Positions 29,791 to 40,001 of a stretch of 64,000 bases of DNA are shown here, piece by piece. The notes under the pieces were generated by a model. The model saw only the letters and a list, made by a program, of their open reading frames with translations, was not told where the DNA came from and did no database searches. The stretch covers positions 2,232,001 to 2,296,000 of the forward strand of contig NZ_JAFBCQ010000001.1 in NCBI RefSeq assembly GCF_016907815.1, in the 5' to 3' direction. The stretch is from Microbacterium aurum. GTDB lineage: Bacteria > Actinomycetota > Actinomycetes > Actinomycetales > Microbacteriaceae. Numbering within the stretch: the first letter of the stretch is position 1; the number at the start of each line of letters is the position of its first letter. Position numbers and translations under genes: made by a program.

Positions 29791-31200
29791 ATGGACTCCC
29801 GAATCGGCGCGCGGGCCCTGGCGGCGGCACTCGGCGGCTGGCGCACGCGCGAACCCGCGTATGAGGCGCTGGCCGACGGCATCCGCCTGCTGTGCCTCGA
29901 CAATCGCCTCGCTGTGCGCACACTCCTGCCGGCCGAGCGCGAGCTCGCCGCCGTGCTGGGACTCAGCCGTACGACGGTCGCGACCGCCTACCGGAGCCTC
30001 CGCGACAGCGGACACATCCAGAGCCTGCGCGGATCGGGCAGTGTGACGCTGCCGCGACCGCAGCGCGAGGGCCGCGTCAGCGTGTCGGGGGACGCGATCG
30101 ATCTGCAGCAGGCGAGTCCCTCGGCGTGGCCGGGTCTTGCGGGGGTGATGAGCGAGGTGGCGACGGATGCCGCGACGCTCGTCGCGCGCGCCGGCTACGA
30201 CATCCGAGGCTCCCTCCCGCTGCGGAGCGCCATCGCCGAGCGCTACACGGCGCTCGGCGTGCCCACCGGCGCCGAGCACGTCATGGTGACCTCCGGAGCG
30301 CAGGCAGCGATCCGGCTGCTGGCCGAGACCCTGCTGCGCCGCGGCGACCGCGCGCTGATCGAGACCCCGACATACCCGCACGCGGCCGAAGCGCTGCGCG
30401 CCGCGGGGGCGCGGCTGGTCGGCGTGCCGGTCACGACGACCGCGGGTTGGGACGTCGACCGTGCGACTCAGGCGTTCGCCCGCACGACCCCGGCTCTGGC
30501 ATACCTGATGCCGCGGTTCCAGAATCCCACGGGGCGCACGATGACGGGGGAAGAGGAGGCAGCGTTCGCCGACGCGGGCCGGCGGGCCGGCACGACTTTG
30601 GTGATCGACGAGACGACGGGCGAGCTCGCCATCGACGCCGCGGTAGGGCCGGCGTTCACGACGGCAGATGTCGTGCGCGTCGGATCGCTCGGCAAGACGG
30701 TGTGGGGCGGGCTGCGGGTGGGATGGATCCGGGCCGACGAGGAGCTCGTTCACCGCCTCGTGGCCGCGCGCCCCTCTCGCGACCTCGGCACCCCGGAGTT
30801 CGAGCAAGCGGTCGCTGCGCGGCTGATCGAGCGCATGCCGGAGATCCTGCGGCAGCGGTCGGCGCTGCTGCGACAGGGCCGCGACACGCTGACCGCCGCG
30901 CTGTCGTCGCAGCTGCCGGCCTGGCGGATCCCGGAGGTCGCCGGCGGCGTCGCGCTGTGGGTCGAACTCGACGCGCCGCTGAGTTCGGGTCTGGTGCTGG
31001 CGGCGCGCGGTCACGGCGTCTATCTGTCGGCCGGCTCGCGGTTCGGGGTCGATTCCGTGCACGATCGTCATCTGCGCATCCCGTTCACCGCGCCCGCGGT
31101 CGAACTGCACCGGGCCGTGACGGTGCTGGCCCGCGTCTGGCCGACCGTCCGTTCCGCGGCACCGGAGAGCGCGAGGGACCTGCTCGAGGCGGTCGTCTGA
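29791..31200 (+). CDS. MocR-type GntR/aminotransferase regulator (YczR-like)
   Basis: The product is 469 aa. Residues about 20-90 are a GntR winged helix (LPAERELAAVLGLSRTTVATAYRSL), joined by a linker to an aspartate-aminotransferase-fold domain (about 120-469) with the PLP-binding Lys in VGSLGKTVWGG and an Asp/Tyr region TPTYPHAAEAL. Such proteins sense an amino-acid or PLP-like ligand and do not act as transaminases. Its position back to back with the yczE-like gene suggests it is that gene's regulator. The start at 29791 is supported by the six-base -10 spacing. Confidence 0.9.
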   Translation: MDSRIGARALAAALGGWRTREPAYEALADGIRLLCLDNRLAVRTLLPAERELAAVLGLSRTTVATAYRSLRDSGHIQSLRGSGSVTLPRPQREGRVSVSGDAIDLQQASPSAWPGLAGVMSEVATDAATLVARAGYDIRGSLPLRSAIAERYTALGVPTGAEHVMVTSGAQAAIRLLAETLLRRGDRALIETPTYPHAAEALRAAGARLVGVPVTTTAGWDVDRATQAFARTTPALAYLMPRFQNPTGRTMTGEEEAAFADAGRRAGTTLVIDETTGELAIDAAVGPAFTTADVVRVGSLGKTVWGGLRVGWIRADEELVHRLVAARPSRDLGTPEFEQAVAARLIERMPEILRQRSALLRQGRDTLTAALSSQLPAWRIPEVAGGVALWVELDAPLSSGLVLAARGHGVYLSAGSRFGVDSVHDRHLRIPFTAPAVELHRAVTVLARVWPTVRSAAPESARDLLEAVV

Positions 31201-31218
31201 CCCTCTGAGAGCCTCGGG

Positions 31219-31464
31219 TCAGCGCAGGTGCCGCAGGCACTCGACCGCCTCGTGCGCGTTCCAGAACGACCCGATCGGACGCATGCGTGCCGCGGCAAGG
31301 TCGAAGCGTTCGGCGCGAAACCGGATGCCGGCGGCGACCGTGTCGGCACGGAGGTGCCCGATCACGACGCCGCGCCGATCGAGCACGCGCCAGCGCCGCG
31401 CGGAGACCGGCAGCAAGCGGACGCCGCGGACAGCGGGGGTGGGGATATCGGTGACGGTGGTCAT
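31219..31464 (-). CDS. Small hypothetical protein, 81 aa
   Basis: The ATG is preceded by GGGAGGCAACC, a fair ribosome site, and further up by TAGCGT. The protein is basic and compact (RRWRVLDRRGVVIGHLRAD, then FWNAHEAVECLRHLR), with no signal peptide or membrane segment. I do not recognise a domain. It is convergent with the MocR regulator gene and divergent from the ssb leader. Confidence 0.6.
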   Translation of the reverse strand: MTTVTDIPTPAVRGVRLLPVSARRWRVLDRRGVVIGHLRADTVAAGIRFRAERFDLAAARMRPIGSFWNAHEAVECLRHLR

Positions 31465-31545
31465 GGTTGCCTCCCGATACGACGCTAGTGACGGCCTCCG
31501 ACATCTCAGGCGCGGTCATCACCCTCTCCCCAGCTCGCCAATCGT

Positions 31546-31565
31546 GCGATCCGTCCACAGATCGC
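31546..31565. repeat. Inverted repeat GCGATC...GATCGC
   Basis: A 6-bp perfect inverted repeat with an 8-base spacer (CGTCCACA) in the 228-base gap upstream of ssb. It could be an operator or a minor hairpin. Nothing else is recognisable in this part of the gap apart from the larger hairpin at 31611-31651. Confidence 0.35.
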
Positions 31566-31610
31566 GCCGCGCGCGTCCCACGGCGCGGCCGGGCGGCGCA
31601 TGCTGGCTGT

Positions 31611-31651
31611 GCTCCGGCACCCGGCGGGCACGAACACTCGGGTGCCGGAGC
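31611..31651 (+). promoter_or_regulatory. 12-bp hairpin in the ssb leader
   Basis: GCTCCGGCACCC pairs perfectly with GGGTGCCGGAGC across a 17-base loop, 41 bases before the ssb ATG. There is no T-run, so it is not a standard terminator; it may control ssb mRNA stability or translation. Confidence 0.5.
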
Positions 31652-31692
31652 GGGCGCGGACCGTCCGCACCGATCAGAGAGAGGAATTCGAC

Positions 31693-32265
31693 ATGACCGA
31701 CCACATCACCGTCATCGGCAACATCGCATCCGTCCCGGAGCGCCGGGAGCTGCCCGGCGGCGGCATCGCCGTCGGCTTCCGGCTGGCCTCCACCCAGCGT
31801 CGCCTGGACGGCGGGCAATGGGTCGACGTCCACACCAACTGGTACTCCGTGTCGGCGTACCGCAAGCTCGCCGAGCACGCGCTGAGCTCGCTGGAGAAGG
31901 GGCAGCGCGTGATCGTCACCGGGCGCTTCCGCGTCAAGCAGTGGGAGTCGGGCGGCAAGTCGGGCTCGGCGGCGGAGATCGACGCGGATGGACTCGGGCC
32001 GGACCTGATGTTCGGCACGACGACCTTCCACCGCAGCGCGGCGCCCGCCGAGGCGGGACCCGCTCCGGCGACGGACGCGTGGGCCACGGCGACCCCCGGC
32101 GAGTCCGGCGGCCCGGGCGTGGCGGCGTCGACCGCGCTGAACGAGCCGTCGGCCACCCCGAGCGAGGTGCCGGCCCCCTCGGCCGCGCCCGACGGGCAGC
32201 AGGAGCGCGAGCTCGTTCCCGCCGGGGCGTGGACACCGCCGATGGAGGACACCACGCCGTTCTGA
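31693..32265 (+). CDS. Single-stranded DNA-binding protein (secondary copy)
   Basis: The product is 190 aa. An OB fold occupies about 1-105 (ITVIGNIASVPERRELPGGG, WVDVHTNWYSVSAYRKLAEH). A Pro/Ala-rich disordered linker follows, and the chain ends PMEDTTPF, keeping the acidic-Pro-Phe tip that recruits repair and replication partners. The start ATG follows GAGAGGA. It is not beside rpsF/rpsR/rplI, so it is probably the accessory SsbB-type paralogue used in repair, recombination or DNA uptake. A 12-bp hairpin precedes it in the leader. Confidence 0.9.
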   Translation: MTDHITVIGNIASVPERRELPGGGIAVGFRLASTQRRLDGGQWVDVHTNWYSVSAYRKLAEHALSSLEKGQRVIVTGRFRVKQWESGGKSGSAAEIDADGLGPDLMFGTTTFHRSAAPAEAGPAPATDAWATATPGESGGPGVAASTALNEPSATPSEVPAPSAAPDGQQERELVPAGAWTPPMEDTTPF

Positions 32266-32302
32266 GCGCGAGGGCGCCGCGGGTCCCCACCGGCGGGCCG
32301 CC

Positions 32303-32308
32303 TAGACT
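32303..32308 (+). promoter_or_regulatory. -10 box TAGACT for lipoprotein gene
   Basis: TAGACT, six bases (CGACGG), then GTG 32315. No ribosome site is present, so a leaderless message is predicted. Confidence 0.6.
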
Positions 32309-32314
32309 CGACGG

Positions 32315-32803
32315 GTGCGACGTATCGACCACCGCCCGCGCTGGGGACTCGCGGCGGCGGGCGCCATCCTGGCCATCGCCCTCGCCGGCTGCACGCCGGG
32401 ACCGGTGCCCCCACCGGCATCCTCGTCACCGAGCTCGCCGTCGCCCACCGCGACGCCGACGCCCACCGGACCCGTGCTGGTGCCCGACGGCACCGCCGCG
32501 GACAACCTCCCGCTCTTCGCGGCGATCGTGAACCAGGTCGCGGCGACCGATCGGGCGGTGCAGGGGCGGGCGTACATCGACGCCCTGGTGGCGGCGGGCT
32601 TCGACAAGGCCGACATGGAGGTCACGCAGGACCTCACGACGGTGGGCAACCCCGCCGACGCGATCCAGTTCTCGGTGCGGTGGGACGGCGAATGCCTTGT
32701 GGGCCAGGTCGGACCCTCCACCCCGGCACCGACGGCCCTGGTGCTGCCCGAGGTGCCCGGCGGCACGTGCCTGATCGGTCAGACACGCCCCATCGACTGG
32801 TGA
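32315..32803 (+). CDS. Putative lipoprotein (DUF6993-like)
   Basis: The product is 162 aa. It has a signal peptide with lipobox LAGC (Cys at about residue 26, ILAIALAGCTPG), a Ser/Thr/Pro spacer (about 35-52), then a folded domain with two Cys (GECLVG, GTCLIG) that could form a disulfide outside the membrane. The domain GRAYIDALVAAGFDKADMEV is seen in other uncharacterised Microbacteriaceae lipoproteins. Function unknown. It sits alone between ssb and ettA with its own promoter. Confidence 0.8.
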   Translation: MRRIDHRPRWGLAAAGAILAIALAGCTPGPVPPPASSSPSSPSPTATPTPTGPVLVPDGTAADNLPLFAAIVNQVAATDRAVQGRAYIDALVAAGFDKADMEVTQDLTTVGNPADAIQFSVRWDGECLVGQVGPSTPAPTALVLPEVPGGTCLIGQTRPIDW

Positions 32804-32832
32804 CGAGCGCCTGGGACGCACCACCGTCCGCG

Positions 32833-32838
32833 TAGACT
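32833..32838 (+). promoter_or_regulatory. -10 box TAGACT for ettA
   Basis: TAGACT is nine bases before the ettA ATG. A transcript start about 7 bases after the box would give a leader of only two or three bases. Confidence 0.5.
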
Positions 32839-32847
32839 TGGGTCGTT

Positions 32848-34527
<1,680 letters not shown>

Positions 34528-34532
34528 GCACC

Positions 34533-35009
34533 GTGGACTCCTCACGGATCCACGTCCCCATCCATCTCCGGTGGGGCGACCTCGACGCGTTCAACCATGT
34601 CAACAACGCGACGATGCTGAAGCTCCTCGAAGAAGCGCGCGTGCGCGTCTTCTGGCTTCCCGTCGTCGGTGAGGATGCTCCTGACACAGCCGTGATCGAG
34701 GCGGGTGCGGATGCCGGCGAGCTCACGCTCATCGCCCGGCAGGAGATCGAATACCTCGCGCCGGTGCCCTACCGACGCGATCCCTTGGACGTGCAGCTGT
34801 GGTTCGGCAAGCTCGGCGGGTCCAGCGTGGAGGTCTGCTACGAGGTGTACAGCCCGATCGGCGACGCGCCGCAGGTGCTGTACGCACGTGCCTCGTCGTC
34901 GGTCGTGCTGGTGGACGCGGTGACCTTCCGCCCGGTCCGTCTGTCGCAGCGGATGCGCGACGCGTGGACGCCCTACCTCGGCGTGCCCGTGGCGTTCAGC
35001 CGCCGCTGA
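34533..35009 (+). CDS. Acyl-CoA thioesterase (hot-dog, 4HBT type)
   Basis: The product is about 158 aa and is a single hot-dog domain. The motif WGDLDAFNHVNNATMLKLLEEAR has the Asp and His/Asn cluster of 4-hydroxybenzoyl-CoA thioesterase-like enzymes. GTG 34533 is used; a TTG at 34524 overlapping the ettA TGA (TTGA) would add three residues and is equally possible. Neither start has a clear ribosome site, so translation probably depends on coupling to ettA. Its 3' end overlaps that of the convergent TesB gene by 14 bases. Confidence 0.85.
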   Translation: MDSSRIHVPIHLRWGDLDAFNHVNNATMLKLLEEARVRVFWLPVVGEDAPDTAVIEAGADAGELTLIARQEIEYLAPVPYRRDPLDVQLWFGKLGGSSVEVCYEVYSPIGDAPQVLYARASSSVVLVDAVTFRPVRLSQRMRDAWTPYLGVPVAFSRR

Positions 35010-35898
35010 CGCCGCCGTCCGCGGACGCCTCCGGCACCCGCACCATGATCTCCTGGGCGACCGAGGCCACGAGCTCGCCGTCGCGCGTGAAGATGCGCCC
35101 TGTCGCGAGCCCGCGGCCGCCGCGAGCGCTCGGGGACTGCTGGGCGTAGAGCAGCCACTCGTCGACCCGCGCGGGGCGGTGCCACCACATGGCGTGGTCG
35201 AGACTGGCGACCTTCAGACCCCTCAGCGACCACGGCACGCCGTGCGCACGCAGCACCGGCTCCTGGATGGTGAGGTCACTCATGTAGGCCAGCACCGCGC
35301 GGTGCAGGGCCGGGTCGTCGCCGATCGGGCGACGCGTCCGCATCCACACGTGCTGCTGCGGCACGTGCGGCCCCGGCACGCGATCGTAGATCGCCCCGTC
35401 GGCGTGGACGAGTTCGATCGGGCTGTCGGAGACGAGCCGCTGGGACAGCGGGTGCAGGGTGGTCGCGTCCGTGCGCTGCTGCGCTTCCTCGGGGGAGAGG
35501 ACGCCCCTCGGGATCGGATGCTGGTGGTCCAGCCCGGGATCCTCGTGTTCGAAGGACGAGATCATGGAGAAGATCGGCACGCCGTGCTGAAACGCCTGCG
35601 TGCGCCGGGTCGAGAAGGAGCGCCCGTCGTGGATGCGGTCCACCGACAGCGTGACGCCCTGCGACGCGTCGCCGGGCCGCAGGAAGTATCCGTGCATCGA
35701 GTGCGGGACCCGCTCATCGCCGGTGGTGCGGTCGGCGGCGATGATCGCCTGAGCGAGGACCTGTCCGCCGAAGATGCGACCGGTCGGCATCGGATGCGAC
35801 GACCCGGTGAAGATGTCCTCCGTCGTGCGCGCACCCGAAGAGGCGAGATCGATGACCTCCAGCATCATGCCCACCGGGTCATGCTGCCCGTTCACCAT
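34996..35898 (-). CDS. tesB: Acyl-CoA thioesterase II
   Basis: The product is 300 aa, a double hot-dog enzyme hydrolysing acyl-CoA. It has the TesB features GRIFGGQVLAQAIIAA, HSMHGYFLRPGD and the late HAMWWHRPARVDEWLLY with the catalytic Asp. The length equals that of actinobacterial TesB. The last 14 bases overlap the end of the convergent small thioesterase, so two unrelated-architecture thioesterase genes face each other. No -10 box of the window's usual type lies near its start at 35898. Confidence 0.93.
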   Translation of the reverse strand: MVNGQHDPVGMMLEVIDLASSGARTTEDIFTGSSHPMPTGRIFGGQVLAQAIIAADRTTGDERVPHSMHGYFLRPGDASQGVTLSVDRIHDGRSFSTRRTQAFQHGVPIFSMISSFEHEDPGLDHQHPIPRGVLSPEEAQQRTDATTLHPLSQRLVSDSPIELVHADGAIYDRVPGPHVPQQHVWMRTRRPIGDDPALHRAVLAYMSDLTIQEPVLRAHGVPWSLRGLKVASLDHAMWWHRPARVDEWLLYAQQSPSARGGRGLATGRIFTRDGELVASVAQEIMVRVPEASADGGVSGG

Positions 35899-35942
35899 GT
35901 CGCACCCACGTGCACTCCCGTCCTCGACCGCGTGACGCTTGC

Positions 35943-35948
35943 TAGTTT
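35943..35948 (+). promoter_or_regulatory. -10 box TAGTTT for 225-aa gene
   Basis: TAGTTT, seven bases, then GTG 35956. The gap to tesB is divergent and 57 bases long. Confidence 0.4.
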
Positions 35949-35955
35949 AGAGCGG

Positions 35956-36633
35956 GTGTCCGCCCGCCTCCTGTTCCCCGACGCCCCCACGGCCGCCGAT
36001 GCCATCGTCTTCGCAGGGCGGGCTGCCCGGCTGGGTGACGGCGCGGTGCGGTTGCAGGGGCAGCGCGGCACACTCGCGCTGACCGCGGCGCCGCTGGCCC
36101 CCCAGACGCTGCTCGACACCACGCCGACCGTCCTCGGGATGCGCGCCGTGCGCGTCGACCCCGAGCTCGAGTGCGACCTGGCGGTGGATGCCGCCTCCCT
36201 CGCCGTCGACGATGCGGACCCCCTCGCCGTGGTGCTGCCCGGCACCGCGGTATCGGCGCCCTGGACAGGCATCTCACCCCCGCGCGCGGGCTGGGCCGAT
36301 GTCGGCGAGCTCCCGGCATCCCTCCTCGCGCAGCGCGCGCAGTGGGGCATCGCCGCCGTGGCCGAGGCGGTACCCGACGCCCCCGGTGAGGATGTCGTCC
36401 GCGCCGTCCGCGCGGAGATCTGGGGGAGCGCCGACGACGCTCTGGACGGCCTGCCCCTCGGGGTCGCGTTCGCGGCGTTCGCGCTGGGGTTCATCGGCGG
36501 GGACGAGCAGGCGGCGGTCCGGACGGCCGGGCCATGGATGCGGGTCAGCCTCTCACGCGGTCACGTCCTGTCGCGCTCCACCACGCGCGCGGGTCTGACC
36601 CCCGTGCGGACGACGGGAACCGCCCGACCCTGA
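35956..36633 (+). CDS. Uncharacterised protein, 225 aa
   Basis: Start GTG 35956 is set by the TAGTTT box seven bases upstream. The protein is Ala/Val-rich and soluble-looking, with alternating beta and helix (TAADAIVFAGRAARLGDGAV, VLGMRAVRVDPELECDLAVD) and a moderately hydrophobic C-terminal third (LPLGVAFAAFALGFIGG). I recognise no named domain. It has codon usage like its neighbours, so it is probably native. It ends 8 bases before the stop of the convergent FAD dehydrogenase. Confidence 0.7.
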   Translation: MSARLLFPDAPTAADAIVFAGRAARLGDGAVRLQGQRGTLALTAAPLAPQTLLDTTPTVLGMRAVRVDPELECDLAVDAASLAVDDADPLAVVLPGTAVSAPWTGISPPRAGWADVGELPASLLAQRAQWGIAAVAEAVPDAPGEDVVRAVRAEIWGSADDALDGLPLGVAFAAFALGFIGGDEQAAVRTAGPWMRVSLSRGHVLSRSTTRAGLTPVRTTGTARP

Positions 36634-36641
36634 CCCGGACG

Positions 36642-38309
36642 TCACACCGCCGCCGCGGCAGCGCGTCCGGCGGTGCGGCCGGAGAACAGGCATCCGCCCA
36701 CGAACGTCCCCTCCAGTGCCCGGTAGCCGTGCACGCCACCGCCGCCGAACCCGGACGCCTCGCCAGCGGCGTACAGCCCTGGCACGGGAGCGCCGTCCGC
36801 ACCCAGCGCGCGCCCGGACAGATCGGTCTCGATCCCACCGAGCGACTTGCGGGTCAGCACGTGCAGCTTGACGGCGATGAGCGGGCCGTTCTCGGGGTCG
36901 AGGATGCGATGAGGTGTCGCGGTGCGGATCAGCTTGTCACCGCGGTAGGCGCGCGCCGACCGCAGCATCGCGATCTGGGCGTCCTTGGTGAAGTCGTTCG
37001 CCATCTCCCGGTCGCGCGCCTCCACCTCGCGGCGCACCGTGTCGGCATCCAGCGCCTCGCCGCCGGGGAGGGCCCGCATGCCGGCGATGAGCTCGTCGAG
37101 GGTTCGGCGGACGACGAAGTCCGCGCCGTGGTCGAGGAAGGCCTGCACGGGCCCGGCGGCCCCTTTGCCGAGCCGGGAGCGCAGCAGCAGCCGGACGTCC
37201 TTGTCGGTGAGGTCGGGGTTCTGCTCGCTGCCCGAGAGAGTGAACTCCTTCTCGACGATCTTCTGCGACAGCACGAACCAGGAGTGGTCGTGCCCGGTCG
37301 TCCGGAGGTGGGCGAGGGTACCGAGCGTGTCGAAGCCAGGGAAGAGCGGCACGGGCAGCCGCGCGCCCGTCGCGTCCAACCAGATCGAGGACGGTCCCGG
37401 CAGGATCCGGATGCCGTGATTGGGCCAGACCGGATTCCAGTTCTGGATCCCCTCGACGTAGTGCCACATCCGGTCGCCGTTGATGACGCGCGCACCGGCG
37501 CGCTGCGCGACCGGCTGCATCGACCCGTCGACGTAGGCGGGCACGCCGGAGATCATCGTCGTCGGGGGCGTGCCGAGGTTCGCCGGCCACTGCGCCCGCA
37601 CGAGATCGTGGTTGCCGCCGATGCCGCCGGAGGAGATCACGGTCGCCGCGGCCGTGATCTCGAACTCGCCCACCACCTCGCGCGAGCTCAGCACGCCGCG
37701 CGCAGCGCCGGAGGGTGCGAGGACCTCGCCGACGGCCCCGGTCACGATGCCGGCTGTGCTCGTGAGTGCCGTGACGCGGTGCCGGGGGAGCACCGTGATG
37801 CGGCCCTGGGCCTCGGCGCTCTCCACGGCGGCCTGGAAGGGCGCGACGAGCCCCGGGCCGGTACCCCAAGTGATGTGGAACCGGGGAACGGAGTTGCCCG
37901 GGCCGGTCGCGGTGTAGCCGCCGCGCTCCGCCCAGCCGACGACGGGGAAGAAGCCCACTCCCTTCTCCCGCAGCCAGGCGCGCTTCTCGCCGGCGGCGAA
38001 CTGCAGGTATGCCTCTGCCCATTGCCGGGGCCAATGATCCTCTTCGCGGTCGAAGCCGGCGGTGGCGAACCAGTCCTGCCGGGCGAGGTCGAGGGAGTCG
38101 GAGATCCCCATCCGCCGCTGCTCGGGGGAGTCGACGAAGAAGAGTCCGCCGAAGGACCAGAACGCCTGGCCCCCGAGGTTGGTGCGGGGCTCCTGGTCCA
38201 CGATGATGACGTTCTTGCCTGCGGCGGCGGCTTCGGTGGCGGCGACAAGCCCCGCCAATCCCCACCCGATCACGAGGACATCGGCGGCGTGGGGGGATGC
38301 TGTGGTCAT
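36642..38309 (-). CDS. FAD-binding dehydrogenase (3-ketosteroid dehydrogenase-like)
   Basis: The product is 555 aa. A Rossmann dinucleotide-binding N-terminus (DVLVIGWGLAGLVAATEAA) and a conserved C-terminus (GLYAAGEASGFGGGGVHGYR, LEGTFVGGC) match the large FAD_binding_2 dehydrogenases related to KstD and fumarate reductase. The true substrate is not predictable. ATG 38309 has AAGGAG nine bases upstream. It lies 31 bases downstream of the globin gene on the same strand and may be cotranscribed with mscS-globin. Confidence 0.88.
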   Translation of the reverse strand: MTTASPHAADVLVIGWGLAGLVAATEAAAAGKNVIIVDQEPRTNLGGQAFWSFGGLFFVDSPEQRRMGISDSLDLARQDWFATAGFDREEDHWPRQWAEAYLQFAAGEKRAWLREKGVGFFPVVGWAERGGYTATGPGNSVPRFHITWGTGPGLVAPFQAAVESAEAQGRITVLPRHRVTALTSTAGIVTGAVGEVLAPSGAARGVLSSREVVGEFEITAAATVISSGGIGGNHDLVRAQWPANLGTPPTTMISGVPAYVDGSMQPVAQRAGARVINGDRMWHYVEGIQNWNPVWPNHGIRILPGPSSIWLDATGARLPVPLFPGFDTLGTLAHLRTTGHDHSWFVLSQKIVEKEFTLSGSEQNPDLTDKDVRLLLRSRLGKGAAGPVQAFLDHGADFVVRRTLDELIAGMRALPGGEALDADTVRREVEARDREMANDFTKDAQIAMLRSARAYRGDKLIRTATPHRILDPENGPLIAVKLHVLTRKSLGGIETDLSGRALGADGAPVPGLYAAGEASGFGGGGVHGYRALEGTFVGGCLFSGRTAGRAAAAAV

Positions 38310-38340
38310 GTCGACTCCTTCGTCGAGGGATGCGGCGGGG

Positions 38341-38820
38341 TCAGGACGACGGCGTCGTCGGGGGGATCTCGGGATGCAGCGGAAGCTCGGCGGCCGACGC
38401 CGGCCGGGCGGGGCCGATGCCGCCGGCCGACGAGCTGGGCTCGAAGGTGTTGACCATCGCGAAGGCGGCCCGCTGCAGGTAGTCCCACAGTGTCGCTTCG
38501 TGCAGCGGCGGCAGGGCGAGTTCGTCGACTGCGGTGCGCATGTGCGCGAGCCACCGGTCGCGCGCGTCGGGGTTGACGTGGAACCCCGCGTGTCGCATGC
38601 GCAGGCGAGGATGACCCCGGCGCTGGCTGTAGGTCGTCGGTCCGCCCCAGTACTGCTCCAGGAACAGCGTGAGCCGCTCCGCGGCGGGCGCCAGATCGGC
38701 CTCCGGGTACATCGGGCGCAGCACCTCGTCGGCGGCGACCCCGCGATAGAACGTGTCGACGAGGCGCACGAACGTGTCGTGCCCGCCGATCTCGTCGTAG
38801 AACGACATCGGCTCGCTCAT
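38341..38820 (-). CDS. glbO: Group II truncated haemoglobin
   Basis: The product is 159 aa. It binds haem and oxygen or NO. Key residues are Tyr25 (B10), Tyr64 (CD1), the proximal His77 (F8, in RMRHAGFHV) and Trp90 (G8), the TrHb2 set. A C-terminal Ser/Pro/Ala-rich tail of about 25 residues follows the globin fold. The ATG overlaps the mscS stop (ATGA), so it is translated together with the mechanosensitive channel; the reason for that pairing is not obvious. Confidence 0.93.
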   Translation of the reverse strand: MSEPMSFYDEIGGHDTFVRLVDTFYRGVAADEVLRPMYPEADLAPAAERLTLFLEQYWGGPTTYSQRRGHPRLRMRHAGFHVNPDARDRWLAHMRTAVDELALPPLHEATLWDYLQRAAFAMVNTFEPSSSAGGIGPARPASAAELPLHPEIPPTTPSS

Positions 38821-39950
38821 GAGGGCTTCTCCTCGGTCGGGGACGTCGGTTCGGTCTGCGACGTCGACTCGGTCGCCGGGGTCGGCTCAGCCGCAGGCGC
38901 GGGCCGCTTCGTCGCGCTCTTGCGCGGCTTCCAGACGCCCTTGCCGTCGCCGGCCGCGGTCGGCGTGACCGGTGTGGGCCTCGTGCGGGGCGGGTTGGCG
39001 CCGCGCACGCGCTGGGCGCCCTCCAGACCCGCCAGCATGACGGTGTTCATCGACGGCAGCGTCACACCCAGCTCGTCCATGGCGTGCTTCAGCCGCATCC
39101 GCAGTTCCCTCGCGACGTCGTCCTTCGCGTTGGCGCGGGTCTTGATGACGAGACGGATGACGAGAGCATCGCCGGTGATCGACTCGAGGCCCCAGATCTC
39201 GGGCTGCTCGATGATCCGCGTGCGCCACTTCGGGTCTTTCGTGAGCGACTTGGCGGTCGTCAGCATGGTCTTCTCGACCTGATCGATGTCGACGTCGACG
39301 GGCAGCGCCAGGTCGATGATGACGCGCGACCAGCCCTGCGACATGTTCCCGATGCGGGTGATCTCGCCATTGCGGACGTACCAGAGAGTGCCGTTGACGT
39401 CGCGGACGTGGGTGATCCGGACGCTCACGTACTCGACGATGCCGGTCGCGAGCCCGAGGTCCACGACGTCGCCGATGCCGACCTGGTCCTCGGCGACGAT
39501 GAAGATGCCGTTGAGCACGTCCTTCACGATGTTCTGCGCGCCGAAGCCGAGGCCTGCGCCGATCGCCGCAGACAGCAGGGCGAACGAACCGAGCACACTC
39601 TGATCGATGACGTTGACGGTCATGAGGATCGCGACGATCGCGATCGCGACGTTGACGATGTTCTGCAGGATCGTGCCGAGCGTGCGCGTGCGCTGCACGA
39701 GTCGCATGGCCGCGAGGGGGGAGCGCTCGAGGGCCTGCGTGTCGTCGACGTTCGCCTTGCTCTTGGCGCCCGACACGATGCGGTTCACGACGCGGCGGAT
39801 CAGCAGGCGCAGCAGGCGCGACAGCACGTAGGCGCCGAGGATGATGGCGACGATCGCAAGGAGCTTGAACCCCACCGCTTGCAGGATGTCGAGCCACCAG
39901 CCCCAGGACCACTGCGCGGGCGGCGTCGTATCGAGGGGGACGATGCTCAT
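38817..39950 (-). CDS. MscS-family mechanosensitive ion channel
   Basis: The product is 377 aa. N-terminal helices at about 28-50, 85-110 and 115-140 end in the pore-lining TM3 (AAIGAGLGFGAQNIVKDVLN), followed by the MscS beta domain (VGIGDVVDLG, RITHVRDVNGTLWYVRNGEI) and a cytosolic alpha/beta domain. The last 70 residues are a Pro/Thr/Glu-rich, disordered extension not present in E. coli MscS. It protects against osmotic downshock. ATG 39950 follows a TAGGAT box by seven bases; its stop overlaps the globin start. Confidence 0.93.
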   Translation of the reverse strand: MSIVPLDTTPPAQWSWGWWLDILQAVGFKLLAIVAIILGAYVLSRLLRLLIRRVVNRIVSGAKSKANVDDTQALERSPLAAMRLVQRTRTLGTILQNIVNVAIAIVAILMTVNVIDQSVLGSFALLSAAIGAGLGFGAQNIVKDVLNGIFIVAEDQVGIGDVVDLGLATGIVEYVSVRITHVRDVNGTLWYVRNGEITRIGNMSQGWSRVIIDLALPVDVDIDQVEKTMLTTAKSLTKDPKWRTRIIEQPEIWGLESITGDALVIRLVIKTRANAKDDVARELRMRLKHAMDELGVTLPSMNTVMLAGLEGAQRVRGANPPRTRPTPVTPTAAGDGKGVWKPRKSATKRPAPAAEPTPATESTSQTEPTSPTEEKPS

Positions 39951-39957
39951 CCTCTCG

Positions 39958-39963
39958 ATCCTA
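39958..39963 (-). promoter_or_regulatory. -10 box TAGGAT for mscS-globin
   Basis: Minus-strand TAGGAT, seven bases, then the mscS ATG; no separate ribosome site. Confidence 0.5.
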
Positions 39964-40001
39964 CCGACGACGGCCGTACGCCCGCCGTGAGGCGCGGCGG
40001 G

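Noticed and set aside
34996..35009. Frameshifted or fused thioesterase
   Set aside because: The 14-base overlap is simply two complete convergent genes; both end normally.
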